NCBI RefSeq assembly: GCF_019634845.1
Contig: NZ_JAHCAQ010000001.1
Coordinates: 248,001-312,000, forward strand
Length of the DNA: 64,000 nucleotides
Direction: 5' to 3'
From: Dokdonella sp.
Lineage (GTDB): Bacteria > Pseudomonadota > Gammaproteobacteria > Xanthomonadales > Rhodanobacteraceae
Part shown: positions 1-8,941 of the stretch, piece after piece
Numbering within the stretch: position 1 is the stretch's first letter
How the letters are laid out: each line of letters opens with the position of its first letter
Notes under the pieces: model-generated
The model's database searches: none
The model's input: only the letters and a program-made list of their open reading frames with translations
Told to the model about the DNA's origin: nothing
Translations under genes and position numbers: made by a program

Positions 1-675
1 GACCACCTGTCGCCGTCGAACGCGATCCTGCCCGCCAGCGCGGCCGGTGAATACCTTGCCCGCATGGGGCTGCCGGAGGAGGACTTCAATTCCTACGCCA
101 CCCATCGCGGCGACCACCTCACCGCGCAGCGCGCAACCTTCGCCAACCCCAAGCTCGTCAACGAAATGGCCGTGGTCGATGGCACGGTCGTGCAGGGTTC
201 GCTGGCGCGGGTGGAGCCTGATGGCGTGGTCATGCGCATGTGGGAGGCGATCGAAACCTACATGGAGCGCAAGCAGCCCCTCATCATCATCGCCGGCGCC
301 GACTACGGCCAGGGTTCGAGCCGCGACTGGGCGGCCAAGGGCGTGCGGCTGGCCGGGGTCGAGGCGATCGTGGCCGAAGGTTTCGAACGCATCCACCGCA
401 CCAACCTCGTCGGCATGGGTGTGCTGCCGTTGCAGTTCGAGCCCGGCACCACGCGCCGGACGCTGGGGATCGATGGCAGCGAGACCTTCAGCGTGCGCGG
501 CGAGCGCGCGCCCGGTGCCACCCTCACGCTCGTGATCGAGCGCCGCGATGGCAGCGCGGTCGAGGTCCGCGTCACCTGTCGCCTCGATTCGGACGAAGAC
601 CTGCTGATCTACGAGGCCGGTGGCGTGCTGCAGCGCTTTGCGCAGGATTTCATGGCCGCCAGCAGCGCGGCCTGA
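1..675 (+). CDS. acnD: AcnD, Fe/S-dependent 2-methylcitrate dehydratase (3' part)
   Basis: The left window edge cuts this gene; the last 224 codons are present and the frame is open from base 1. The fragment opens with DHLSPSNAI and carries the aconitase swivel-domain signature DYGQGSSRDWAAKG, with the substrate-binding GSSR motif, followed by GFERIHRTNLVGMGVLPLQF. AcnD dehydrates 2-methylcitrate to 2-methyl-trans-aconitate in the methylcitrate cycle of propionate catabolism, and PrpF then isomerises the product. I prefer AcnD to AcnA because prpD and prpF lie downstream; the fragment alone would not separate the two. prpD follows after 340 bases on the same strand. Confidence 0.85.
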   Translation, partial: DHLSPSNAILPASAAGEYLARMGLPEEDFNSYATHRGDHLTAQRATFANPKLVNEMAVVDGTVVQGSLARVEPDGVVMRMWEAIETYMERKQPLIIIAGADYGQGSSRDWAAKGVRLAGVEAIVAEGFERIHRTNLVGMGVLPLQFEPGTTRRTLGIDGSETFSVRGERAPGATLTLVIERRDGSAVEVRVTCRLDSDEDLLIYEAGGVLQRFAQDFMAASSAA

Positions 676-1015
676 GCGCATGGAACGGCTGGCGCCGGCC
701 TTGCCGGCGCCGCATGACCGCGCTCGGAAGGGTTCAAGACCGTTGGCGAAGATGCGCTCGGCCAAGCGCAGGCGCCAATCCATCGGAGCGGCGCGCAGGG
801 CGCCGAGGTGGTCGAACCGACTCGCAGCCCAGTCGCCCGAGCGGCCATGGACCTCGCCAGGTGAGGATTGACCTGCGCTCGCCGCCTCGCCATGGCGACC
901 GCTTCGGGTCGGCGGCGTTCATCCAGACCGGCGCATCATGCCGGGTTGCGGCAGATCGGTGCCGCCGCCGCGGGCAGCGTGCCGGCGCGCGGATGCGGGT
1001 GGGAGGCCAACCACG
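676..1015. other. Intergenic gap acnD-prpD (340 bases)
   Basis: No credible gene is seen here; the open frames are high-GC shadows. It holds a perfect 9-bp stem with a 3-base loop at 691-711, just after the acnD stop, and the prpD ribosome binding site near its right end. I see no convincing -35/-10 pair, so prpD is probably read from upstream or from a promoter that I cannot recognise. Confidence 0.5.
691..711 (+). terminator. GC-rich stem-loop after acnD
   Basis: GGCGCCGGC-CTT-GCCGGCGCC forms a perfect 9-bp hairpin 16 bases after the acnD stop. There is no T-run, so it may act as an mRNA 3'-end stabiliser or a partial attenuator rather than an intrinsic terminator. Confidence 0.35.
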
Positions 1016-2452
1016 ATGACATCGATTGCTGTCCAGGGGCGCGCCGATTGGGACGAGGTGCTTGTCGCGATCGTCGATTACGTCGAGCGTTTCGAACCGC
1101 GCAACGAACTGGCCTGGCATACCGCGCGCCACATGCTGCTCGATTCGCTCGGCTGCGCGTTCGAGGCGCTGCAATACCCGGCCTGCACCAAGTTGCTCGG
1201 GCCGGTCGTGCCCGGCGCCACGCTCGCCAACGGGGCGCGCGTGCCGGGCACCGGGTTCGAACTCGACCCGGTCAAGGCCGCGTTCGACATCGGCACGACG
1301 ATCCGCTGGCTCGACTTCAACGACACCTGGCTCGCGGCGGAGTGGGGGCATCCTTCGGACAATCTCGGTGCGATCCTGGCGCTGGCCGACTGGCGCAGCC
1401 GCAATGGCGCCGCGCTGACGATGCGCGACGTGCTCGAATGCGCGATCAAGGCGCATGAGATCCAGGGTGTGCTCGCGCTGCGCAATTCGTTCAACCAGGT
1501 CGGTCTCGATCATGTCGCCCTCGTCAAGCTTGCCTCGACGGCGGTCGCCTGCCGCCTGCTCGAGCTCGACCGCGCGCAATCGCTGGCCGCGCTGTCACAG
1601 GTGTTCGTCGATGGACAGGCGCTGCGCACCTATCGCCACGCGCCCAACACGGGTTCGCGCAAGAGCTGGGCCGCCGGCGATGCGACCAGTCGCGCCGTGC
1701 GCCTGGCGCTGATCGCACGCAGCGGCGAGATGGGCTACCCGAGCGCGCTCACGGCGCCCGCTTGGGGGTTCTACGATGTCTCGTTCCAGGGACGGCCATT
1801 CCGCTTCGAACGCGAGTTCGCCAGCTACGTGATCGAGAACGTGCTGTTCAAGATCAGCTATCCGGCCGAGTTTCATGCGCAGAGCGCGGTCGAAGCCGCG
1901 CTGACGCTGCAGGCGCGGCTCGCGGCGATGGGGCGCGGCAGTGACGACATCGCCGCGATCGTGATCCGCACCCAGGCCGCCTGCATGCGCATCATCGACA
2001 AGCAGGGACCGCTCGACAATCCAGCCGACCGCGACCATTGCATCCAGTACATGGTGGCCGTGCCGCTGATCTTCGGGCGCCTGGGCGCCGCCGACTACGA
2101 GGACGCGGTCGCCGCCGATCCACGCATCGATGCGCTGCGGGCGAAGATCCGCTGCGTCGAGGACCCGCAGTTCACGGCCGACTACCACGATCCCGACAAA
2201 CGCTCGATCGCCAATGCGCTGACGGTCACGCTGGTCGACGGCAGCGTGCTCGACGAGGTGCGCGTCGATTATCCGATCGGCCATCGCCGGCGCCGCGACG
2301 AGGGCCTTGCCTTGCTCGAGGCCAAGTTCCGCCGCAACCTCGCGCGCTGCTTCGATGCGGCGCGGCAGCAACGCATCCTCGCGGTCGCGCTCGACCAGGC
2401 CCGACTCGAGGCAATGCCGGTTCGCGAGTTCATCGATCTGCTGGTGCCGTGA
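1016..2452 (+). CDS. prpD: PrpD, 2-methylcitrate dehydratase (MmgE/PrpD family)
   Basis: A 478-residue protein, close to the roughly 480 of PrpD. It has the family segment TTIRWLDFNDTWLAAEWGHP followed by SDN, and an all-alpha N-terminal domain followed by the C-terminal PrpD fold. PrpD dehydrates 2-methylcitrate to 2-methyl-cis-aconitate in the cytoplasm without an Fe/S cluster. I chose the ATG at 1016 because GGGAGG lies at 1001-1006; the in-frame ATG at 938 would add a basic, low-complexity leader. Having PrpD beside AcnD and PrpF gives two routes for the same step. Another MmgE/PrpD dehydratase activity cannot be excluded, but the context favours propionate use. Confidence 0.88.
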   Translation: MTSIAVQGRADWDEVLVAIVDYVERFEPRNELAWHTARHMLLDSLGCAFEALQYPACTKLLGPVVPGATLANGARVPGTGFELDPVKAAFDIGTTIRWLDFNDTWLAAEWGHPSDNLGAILALADWRSRNGAALTMRDVLECAIKAHEIQGVLALRNSFNQVGLDHVALVKLASTAVACRLLELDRAQSLAALSQVFVDGQALRTYRHAPNTGSRKSWAAGDATSRAVRLALIARSGEMGYPSALTAPAWGFYDVSFQGRPFRFEREFASYVIENVLFKISYPAEFHAQSAVEAALTLQARLAAMGRGSDDIAAIVIRTQAACMRIIDKQGPLDNPADRDHCIQYMVAVPLIFGRLGAADYEDAVAADPRIDALRAKIRCVEDPQFTADYHDPDKRSIANALTVTLVDGSVLDEVRVDYPIGHRRRRDEGLALLEAKFRRNLARCFDAARQQRILAVALDQARLEAMPVREFIDLLVP

Positions 2453-2657
2453 ACGACGCCGCTTGTGCGGCGCGGAACGCTCGCGCAGACTGTCGCGCCA
2501 TTTCCACTGTCGACGCGCGCCTGGCCGCCATGGATGTCCTGCCTGCCGGCGTACCCACGCCACCAAGCCTGCCTCGCTGTCGGCGCGTGCGGCTTCGCTC
2601 GGCGCGTCGATGAGCGGCGCCGGCAATCGCGTGCACGGTCTGGCCGGCGACAGCGAC

Positions 2658-3743
2658 ATGGCCGAGCCCGATTGGCCGCCGCTCAATGCTGGCGAGCTGG
2701 TCCCGCTGCTGGCGCGCTATCCCGCGCTTGGCGCGCTGCGGGCGATCGTCTGGCACAGCCCGCGGCCACTGTCGGCGGCGGCGCTGGTCGATTGCGCGGG
2801 CGGCCGCGTGTTCGTCAAGCGCCACCATCGCAGCGTGCGCGATGCCGCGAGCCTGGGCGAAGAGCATGCCTTCGCCGCCTGGCTGCGCACACACGGCATG
2901 CCGATCCCGCCGCTGCATCGCGATTGCGATGGGCAGGAGACGGTCGCGCTCGGTGACTGGGTGTACGTCGTGCAGGAGCCGGCAGCGGGGCTGGACCTGT
3001 ATCGCGACACGCGCTCGTGGCTGCCGCTGACGCGCCCGGCGCACGCAAGCTGCGTCGGCGCGACGCTGGCCCGCCTGCATGCGGCGGCCACAGGGTTCGT
3101 GGCGCCTCAGCGCAGCACGCATGTGCTGGTCGCACGCAGCGAGCTCATCGAGGCCGCCGATCCCGTTGCCGCACTCGCCGCGCAACTGCCGGCGCGCCCC
3201 GGTTTGGCCAGGTTTCTCGCCGCCCGCGACTGGCGCCGCGAACTGACCGTCACGCTGGCGCCGTTCCACGCGCGCTTGCAGCCCGCGCTGGTGTGCCAGC
3301 CGAGAGCGTGGACGCACGGCGACTTCTACGCCTCGAACCTGTTCTGGAGCACCGCCGGCGATGCGGCACAGGTCACGGCCGTGGTCGACTTCGGTCTGTG
3401 TGCGCGCACGTTTGCGCTGTTCGATCTCGCCACCGCGATCGAGCGCAGCGCGATCGCCTGGCTGCAGGCCGGTGAGGATCGCGCGCGCAACGCGATCGCG
3501 CTGGCACTCGTTGCCGGTTACCGCAGCCTGCGGCCACTCGGCGCACAGGACCTGGCCGTGCTGGCCGACCTGCTGCCGCTCGTGCACGTCGACTTCGCGC
3601 TGTCGGAGGTCGAGTATTTCGATGCGATCACGCGCAATCGGGCCAATGCCGAGCTGGCCTGGAGTGCCTTCCTGCATGGCCACGCGCGCTGGTTCACGAC
3701 GCCGCACGGTCGCGCCATGCTCGATGCCTTGCGCGCCGCCTGA
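2658..3743 (+). CDS. APH-fold small-molecule kinase (possible thiamine or related kinase)
   Basis: A 361-residue aminoglycoside phosphotransferase/choline kinase-type protein. It contains the Brenner-like catalytic loop THGDFYASN (H220, D222, N227) and the metal-binding VVDFG (D244), and begins with a VDCAGGRVFVKRHH segment that supplies the beta-3 lysine. The substrate cannot be read from sequence. The gene lies between prpD and a TPP riboswitch followed by thiamine-uptake genes, and E. coli thiamine kinase (ThiK/YcfN) belongs to this superfamily, so thiamine phosphorylation is a reasonable guess. The start is uncertain: ATG 2610 would add 16 residues and neither site has a strong ribosome binding site. 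It lies upstream of the riboswitch and so is not controlled by it. Confidence 0.7.
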   Translation: MAEPDWPPLNAGELVPLLARYPALGALRAIVWHSPRPLSAAALVDCAGGRVFVKRHHRSVRDAASLGEEHAFAAWLRTHGMPIPPLHRDCDGQETVALGDWVYVVQEPAAGLDLYRDTRSWLPLTRPAHASCVGATLARLHAAATGFVAPQRSTHVLVARSELIEAADPVAALAAQLPARPGLARFLAARDWRRELTVTLAPFHARLQPALVCQPRAWTHGDFYASNLFWSTAGDAAQVTAVVDFGLCARTFALFDLATAIERSAIAWLQAGEDRARNAIALALVAGYRSLRPLGAQDLAVLADLLPLVHVDFALSEVEYFDAITRNRANAELAWSAFLHGHARWFTTPHGRAMLDALRAA

Positions 3744-3784
3744 GGCAACACGTCGCCGACGATTCGTGGTTCAATGGCGCCCTG

Positions 3785-3862
3785 AAGCGGGGGTGCCCGG
3801 CGTCGCCGGGCTGAGAGAGTCCCTTGGAACCTGATCCGGTTTGCACCGGCGTAGGGAGCTTG
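3785..3862 (+). promoter_or_regulatory. TPP riboswitch (THI element)
   Basis: The conserved THI-box core is plain: GGGGGTGCCC, then GGGCTGAGAGAG, then CCTTGGAACCTGATCCGG, then CACCGGCGTAGGGAGCTT. These give the P2/P3 arm with the CUGAGA pyrimidine-sensor loop and the P4/P5 arm that binds the pyrophosphate. AAGC (3785-3788) and GCTT (3858-3861) close P1. It sits 74 bases before the TonB receptor start, so TPP should repress uptake of its own precursor. A weak -10-like TTCAAT at 3770-3775 would start transcription just before it. Confidence 0.95.
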
Positions 3863-3935
3863 CATGCGGTGACCGGTCGCGTTCGCGGCCAGTCGCGCGC
3901 CGTCGCTTCGTCCACTCCGCCGACGAACCGCGACC

Positions 3936-6089
3936 ATGAATCTCCACCGTATCTGCCTTCTGCTCGTCCTGCCGGCCAGCACATGCCTGGCCGCCCCCGA
4001 CGATGAGCTCGATTCGCCACCAACCCTGACCACGGTCGATGTGACCGCAGCGCCACCGGCCCGCGACGAGGGCGCCATGCTGACGGCGTGGGGCAGCGCC
4101 ACGCTGCAGGACACGCCCGCCACGATCACGGTCATCGACCGCGCCTGGCTCGACACCCGGCAGCCACGGACCTTGAGCGAGCTGGCGCGGCTCGATCCCG
4201 CACTGGGCGACAACTACGCGCCCGAGGGCTATTACCAGAACCTGTCGATCCGCGGTTACGCGCTCGATCTCGGCACCGGCTATCGCGCCAACGACCTCGT
4301 CATGACCGGCGAGCAGCGCATCGCGCTCGAGGACAAGCAGGCGGTCGAGATCCTCAAGGGACTGGCCGGTCTCGAGGCCGGTGTGATGGAGCCGGGCGGA
4401 GTCGTCAATTTCGTCAGCAAGCGCAGCGCCGACGTCCGCGCCGTCACCTTGGGCACCGATGCGCGCGGTTCGCGCTACGCCGCATTCGATGTCGGCGCCT
4501 GGCTGACGCCGAGCTTCGGTCTGCGCGCCAACGCGGCCTGGGAAGACCTGCACTCATACATCGAGCATGGCGACGGGCGTCGCAATTTCCTTGCCCTCGC
4601 GGCCGATTGGCATCCGACGCCCGAGGCAACGCTCGAGTTCGATGCCAACTACCAGACCAGTGCGCAGCGCTCGGCCTCGGGCTACCAGTTGCTCGGCGGC
4701 AGCGTGATGCCGTCGCCGGTGGACCGCCGCCGCATGCTCGGCTACCAGGCGTGGCAGGAGCCGGTCGCGATCGCGAGCAGCAATCTGTCGGCCCGCTACA
4801 CCCAGGCATTCGGCGCCGACTGGCGGCTGCGTCTGGCCGCGGCGCAGAGCCGCAGCGTGATCGACGACAGCGTCGCCTTCGCCTACGGCTGCTTCTACCA
4901 GGACAGTTGCGCCGACAATCCGCCCGGCGCCTGGTTCGCCCCCGATGGCGGCTACGACATCTACGACTATCGCAGTCCGGACGATCGCCGCGTCGGGAGG
5001 CAGCTGCGTGCCACGCTCGAAGGCAGCTTCGCCAGCGGCCCGCTCACGCACGAGCTCAGCCTTGGCGGCGACGCGTTCGCGCGCACGATCGACCGCCACG
5101 TCAACGTCAACGCCTGGGTCGGCAGCGCCAACATCGATGCGGCACAGGTACCGCCGTTTGCGCCGTCGAGCCGGCAGCCGGGACCGTCGGTACGGCGCCT
5201 GGCCAGCTGGCAGCACGCGGTCTTTGCCGCGGACCGCGTGAGCCTCGGCGAGCAGTGGCAGCTCATCGCCGGCGCACGCCTGGCGCGCGTGCACGATCGT
5301 GCCTGGAGCAAGCGCGGCGAACTCGAGCGCGACACGCGGCTCGATCAATGGTTGCCGCAGGCCGCACTGCTGTGGCTGCCGTCGAACGCGCTGACGACCT
5401 ACCTGAGCTACAGCGAAGGCCTGTCGCTCGGCAAGGAAGCGCCGTGGTGGACGAGCAACGACGGCGCCACGCTGGGGCCGCGTCATTCACGCCAGCTCGA
5501 ACTCGGCGCCAAGTACCGCATGGCTGCGGCGCTCGACCTCGGTGCGGCCTTGTACCGGATCCGCCTGCCATGGCAGTTCGCGCAGCCCGACGCGAGCGCG
5601 GCCGGCTACACCTTCGTCGAGCGCGGCGAGGAAGTGCACACGGGGCTCGAACTGTCCGCGCACGGTCGCGTCGGCGAGTCGCTGCGCATCGATGCCGGCC
5701 TCAACTTCATCCGTGCGCAGGGGCGGCGCAGCGGCACGCCAGCCTACGACGGTCACCAGGTCGTCAACGTGCCGCGCCTGCGCGCGAGCGTGCAGCTCGA
5801 CTACACGCTGCCGGCATCGCCGCAATTGGGCCTCGTCGCCGGCTGGCGCTTTGCGGCGCGCAATCCGGCCACGCCCGACGGTCGCATCGGCGCAGCGGCG
5901 TACCAGGTATTCGATCTGGGCCTGCGCTACACGACGCAGTGGCAGCAGCATCCCTTGACCTGGCGCCTCGCGGTCGACAACGTGTTCGACCGCTTCTACT
6001 GGCGCGACACGGGCAGCTCCGATGGCGACAACTATCTGTTCCCCGGTGCACCGCGCAGCGCCCGGCTCACGCTGACGCTGGGGTTCTGA
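3936..6089 (+). CDS. TonB-dependent outer-membrane receptor, predicted thiamine uptake
   Basis: A 717-residue protein with a signal peptide ending near STCLAA, a plug domain (residues about 50-165; QNLSIRGYAL, EILKGLAG, PGGVVNFVSKR) and a 22-strand-type beta barrel. It ends SARLTLTLGF, with the terminal Phe needed for BAM insertion, and the siderophore-receptor-like NVFDRFYW segment precedes it. The TPP riboswitch directly upstream and the PnuT gene two bases downstream assign thiamine (or a thiamine precursor or phosphate) as substrate, rather than iron. This is known as a recurrent arrangement in Gram-negatives that import thiamine through TonB. No strong Shine-Dalgarno is seen; the ATG was chosen because it gives a perfect signal peptide. 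Confidence 0.88.
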   Translation: MNLHRICLLLVLPASTCLAAPDDELDSPPTLTTVDVTAAPPARDEGAMLTAWGSATLQDTPATITVIDRAWLDTRQPRTLSELARLDPALGDNYAPEGYYQNLSIRGYALDLGTGYRANDLVMTGEQRIALEDKQAVEILKGLAGLEAGVMEPGGVVNFVSKRSADVRAVTLGTDARGSRYAAFDVGAWLTPSFGLRANAAWEDLHSYIEHGDGRRNFLALAADWHPTPEATLEFDANYQTSAQRSASGYQLLGGSVMPSPVDRRRMLGYQAWQEPVAIASSNLSARYTQAFGADWRLRLAAAQSRSVIDDSVAFAYGCFYQDSCADNPPGAWFAPDGGYDIYDYRSPDDRRVGRQLRATLEGSFASGPLTHELSLGGDAFARTIDRHVNVNAWVGSANIDAAQVPPFAPSSRQPGPSVRRLASWQHAVFAADRVSLGEQWQLIAGARLARVHDRAWSKRGELERDTRLDQWLPQAALLWLPSNALTTYLSYSEGLSLGKEAPWWTSNDGATLGPRHSRQLELGAKYRMAAALDLGAALYRIRLPWQFAQPDASAAGYTFVERGEEVHTGLELSAHGRVGESLRIDAGLNFIRAQGRRSGTPAYDGHQVVNVPRLRASVQLDYTLPASPQLGLVAGWRFAARNPATPDGRIGAAAYQVFDLGLRYTTQWQQHPLTWRLAVDNVFDRFYWRDTGSSDGDNYLFPGAPRSARLTLTLGF

Positions 6090-6091
6090 GC

Positions 6092-6673
6092 ATGGACTGG
6101 ATCGAACTGCTCGCCGCCGTGCTGAGCGCCTGGGCCGTGTGGCTCACCGCACGCCGCCGCCCGTGGTGCTGGCCGCTTGGCCTGCTGTCGGTGGCCGTCT
6201 ACGGCTGGGTGTTCATCGACAGCAAGCTGTATTCCGACGCGCTGCTGCAGGGCGCGTTCGCGCTGATGATCGTCTATGGCTGGTGGCGCTGGTTGCACCA
6301 TCTGGCCGACGATGGCCGCGTGCGCATCGCGCCACTGCCCGCATCGCGCGCGGCGCTGCATGTTGGCTTGGGCGCGCTCGGTGCACTGGCGCTGGGTGCC
6401 TTCATGCATCACCAGACCGACGCCAGCCTGCCGTGGCTCGATGCCGCGCTGGCTGCGTTCAGCCTCGTCGCCCAGGGCTGGCAGGCCGGCCGCCATGCGG
6501 CCGCGTGGTGGTTGTGGATCGTGGTCGACGTGTTCTACATCGGCCAGTACATCTACAAGGAGCTCTACATCACGGCGGTGCTGTATGCCGTATTCCTGCT
6601 GCTGGCCGCGCATGGCCTGCGCAGTTGGGGGCGCGTGCGACTGGCCACGGCGGCGCGGCTGGCCGGCGGCTGA
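6092..6673 (+). CDS. pnuT: PnuC/PnuT-family vitamin permease, predicted thiamine transporter
   Basis: A 193-residue membrane protein with about seven hydrophobic segments and the PnuC-family features LGLLSVAVYGWVFIDSKLYSD, VYGWWRW and, near the end, WLWIVVDVFYIGQYIYKELY. PnuC proteins facilitate diffusion of unphosphorylated vitamins across the inner membrane; the PnuT subset carries thiamine and is recognised mainly by TPP-riboswitch control. It starts two bases after the receptor stop, so the two genes form a translationally close operon under the riboswitch. Trapping inside the cell would require a kinase; the APH-fold protein at 2658-3743 is a candidate. Confidence 0.88.
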   Translation: MDWIELLAAVLSAWAVWLTARRRPWCWPLGLLSVAVYGWVFIDSKLYSDALLQGAFALMIVYGWWRWLHHLADDGRVRIAPLPASRAALHVGLGALGALALGAFMHHQTDASLPWLDAALAAFSLVAQGWQAGRHAAAWWLWIVVDVFYIGQYIYKELYITAVLYAVFLLLAAHGLRSWGRVRLATAARLAGG

Positions 6674-6674
6674 T

Positions 6675-6695
6675 GCGCGCCGGTCGACGGCGCGC
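6675..6695 (+). terminator. Perfect GC hairpin between pnuT and prpF
   Basis: GCGCGCCG-GTCGA-CGGCGCGC is an 8-bp stem starting two bases after the pnuT stop. No T-run follows, so whether it ends the riboswitch transcript or lets it run into prpF is open. Confidence 0.4.
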
Positions 6696-6752
6696 GGCCG
6701 AGCCAATACGCTGGGCGCCCGGCGCCGCCCCGCGCACCGATTCGAGGACCGC

Positions 6753-7949
6753 ATGAGCAAGGGCAAGCAACTGTGCATTCCCGCCACCTGGATGCGTGGC
6801 GGCACCTCCAAGGGCGTGTTCTTCCGCCTCGCCGACCTGCCCGAACCCGCGCGCGTGGCCGGGCGCGCGCGCGATGCGCTGCTGCTGCGCGTGATCGGCA
6901 GCCCGGACCCTTACGGCAAGCACACCGATGGCATGGGCGGGGCGACCTCGAGCACGAGCAAGTGCGTGATCATCGCGCCGTCGACGCGCGCCGATCACGA
7001 CGTCGACTATCTTTACGGCCAGGTCAGCATCGACCAGGCCTTCGTCGACTGGTCGGGCAACTGCGGCAACCTGTCGACCGCCGTTGGCCCGTTCGCGGTT
7101 GCCAACGGCTTTCTCCCGGTCGCGCGCATCCCGCGCGATGGCACGGTCACGGTGCGCGTGTGGCAGGCCAATATCGGCAAGACGATTCTCGTGCACGTGC
7201 CGATCGCCGACGGCGAGGTGCAGGAGATCGGCGACTTCGAGCTCGATGGCGTGGCGTTTCCGGCCGCCGAGATCGTGCTCGAGTTCATCGATCCGGCCGA
7301 CGACGGCGAGGCGGGTGGGGCGATGTTCCCGACCGGGCGCCTCGTCGACACGCTCGAGGTGCCCGGTATCGGCCAACTGCAGGCGACGCTGATCAGCGCC
7401 GGCATTCCCACCGTGTTCGTCGCTGCGGCCGCTCTCGGGTACGACGGCACCGAATTGCAGGCGGCCATCAACGACGACCGGGCGGCGCTGGCACGCTTCG
7501 AGGCGATCCGCGTCGCCGGCGCGCTGCGCATGGGACTGATCCGCGACGCGGCCGAAGCGGCCACGCGTCAGCACACGCCCAAGGTCGCGATGGTGGCGCC
7601 GGCGCGCGACTATCGCGCGGCAAGCGGCAGGATCGTCAACGCGACCGCCATCGATCTCAACGTGCGCGCGCTGTCGATGGGCAAGCTGCACCACGCGATG
7701 ATGGGGACCGCCTCGGTGGCGATCGCCACCGCTGCCGCCGTACCGGGCACTTTGGTCAACCTCGCCGCCGGCGGTGGTGAGCGCGACGTGGTGCGTTTCG
7801 GCCATCCATCCGGCACGCTGCGCGTCGGTGCGGAAGCCAAACTCGTCGACGGCCAGTGGACGGTGACCAAGGCGATCATGTCGCGCTCGGCGCGCGTGCT
7901 GATGGAGGGACAGGTGCGCGTGCCGGCCGACGTGTTCGCCGGCGCCTGA
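6753..7949 (+). CDS. prpF: PrpF, 2-methyl-trans-aconitate isomerase
   Basis: A 398-residue protein of the usual PrpF length. The family opening PATWMRGGTSKGVFF is intact, as are GMGGATSSTSK and NCGNLSTAVGPFAV, parts of the two-domain diaminopimelate-epimerase-like fold. PrpF converts 2-methyl-trans-aconitate made by AcnD to the cis isomer so that an aconitase can hydrate it. ATG 6753 is preceded by CGAGGA at 6743-6748. In most genomes prpF directly follows acnD; here about 6 kb, including the thiamine module, lies between them. It converges on ypjD with a three-base gap. Confidence 0.92.
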   Translation: MSKGKQLCIPATWMRGGTSKGVFFRLADLPEPARVAGRARDALLLRVIGSPDPYGKHTDGMGGATSSTSKCVIIAPSTRADHDVDYLYGQVSIDQAFVDWSGNCGNLSTAVGPFAVANGFLPVARIPRDGTVTVRVWQANIGKTILVHVPIADGEVQEIGDFELDGVAFPAAEIVLEFIDPADDGEAGGAMFPTGRLVDTLEVPGIGQLQATLISAGIPTVFVAAAALGYDGTELQAAINDDRAALARFEAIRVAGALRMGLIRDAAEAATRQHTPKVAMVAPARDYRAASGRIVNATAIDLNVRALSMGKLHHAMMGTASVAIATAAAVPGTLVNLAAGGGERDVVRFGHPSGTLRVGAEAKLVDGQWTVTKAIMSRSARVLMEGQVRVPADVFAGA

Positions 7950-7952
7950 TGC

Positions 7953-8750
7953 TCACGCCGTGCGGTGCAGGACCAGTTCGAGCACGAACTTGGTGCCGAA
8001 GAACGCCAGCAGCAGGAAGGCCATGCCGGCGAGCGTCAGGTTGATCGCGCGCGCACCGCGCCAGCCGTGGCGCACGCGCCCGTAGACGAGCACGCCGAAC
8101 ACGAGCCAGGCGGCGATCGACAGTGCGGTCTTGTGCGCCAGATGCTGGCCGAACAGGTCCTGCACGAACAGGATGCCGGTCAGCAGCGTCAGCGTGAGCA
8201 GGATGAAACCGGCGCCGATCAGGCGGAACAGCAGGGTTTCGGTCAGGGTCAGCGGCGGCAGCGCGCGCAGCAGGCCACCGAAGCGGCGATGGCGCAGCGC
8301 GCGTTCCTGCGCCGCCAGCAGCAGCGCCAGCGCGGCGGCGATCGACAGCACGCCGTAGGCGAGCAGGGCGATCGTCACATGCAGCTTGATCTGCCAGTCC
8401 ATCGGCTGCGGTGCCGTCGGCGGTGCCGCAAACACGTCCAGGCCCAGCAACAGGGCCGCCGCCGGAAACACGATGACGCCAAGCGCGGCGATCGGACGCG
8501 ACAGGTTGACGAGGATCGTCAGCGCCGCCACCACCCAGGCGACGAGCGACAACGCCGCGAAGAAATGCAGGTCCAGCGCGCCACGGTGGGCGAGCAACAG
8601 CACGCCGGCATGGGCAAGGAAGGCCAGCGTGGCCAACGCCATCGGCAGGCGCGGCTGCGGCGTGCTGTCGGCCAGCAGCGGCCGCGCGATCAGCGCGGCT
8701 GCCAGCAGGTACAGCGCGAGCGCGCACAGCGCGAGGACAGGGATGGCCAT
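7953..8750 (-). CDS. ypjD: YpjD, CcsA-domain inner-membrane protein
   Basis: A 265-residue polytopic protein with about eight transmembrane helices. The C-terminal two thirds match the cytochrome c assembly (CcsA/CcmC-like) domain: WQIKLHVTIALLAYG, later GILFVQDLF, and the HKTALSIAAWLVFG helix. The length and the position head to head with ffh match E. coli ypjD. A role in heme or cytochrome handling is implied by the fold but has not been shown for this subfamily as far as I know. Confidence 0.85.
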   Translation of the reverse strand: MAIPVLALCALALYLLAAALIARPLLADSTPQPRLPMALATLAFLAHAGVLLLAHRGALDLHFFAALSLVAWVVAALTILVNLSRPIAALGVIVFPAAALLLGLDVFAAPPTAPQPMDWQIKLHVTIALLAYGVLSIAAALALLLAAQERALRHRRFGGLLRALPPLTLTETLLFRLIGAGFILLTLTLLTGILFVQDLFGQHLAHKTALSIAAWLVFGVLVYGRVRHGWRGARAINLTLAGMAFLLLAFFGTKFVLELVLHRTA

Positions 8751-8907
8751 GAGCGCGAGTTTCGCACGAGAGGCAAGGCGGAATCGACCCGCGGCGAGGC
8801 ACGCCGCGTGCTGCCGCGCCGGCCTGCAGCGGGTTCGGCGCGGCGCTGCCGCCAGGGCCGCACCGGGTGGCGCCGCGCCGGCCTCGGCCCGGCCGCGCGC
8901 CCTCCGC

Positions 8908-8913
8908 TACAAT
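8908..8913 (+). promoter_or_regulatory. -10-like box upstream of ffh
   Basis: TACAAT, 28 bases before the ffh start codon, in the divergent ypjD-ffh gap. There is no recognisable -35 at 16-18 bases. It resembles the TA(G/C)AAT boxes seen before several other genes in the window. Confidence 0.4.
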
Positions 8914-8941
8914 CAGCGCTTTGCCGACTGCGCCAATCGTC

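Noticed and set aside
8751-8941. Search for a 4.5S RNA gene in the ypjD-ffh gap
   Set aside because: No GGAAGCAGCCAA-like SRP RNA loop motif; only GC-rich repeats and the TACAAT box.
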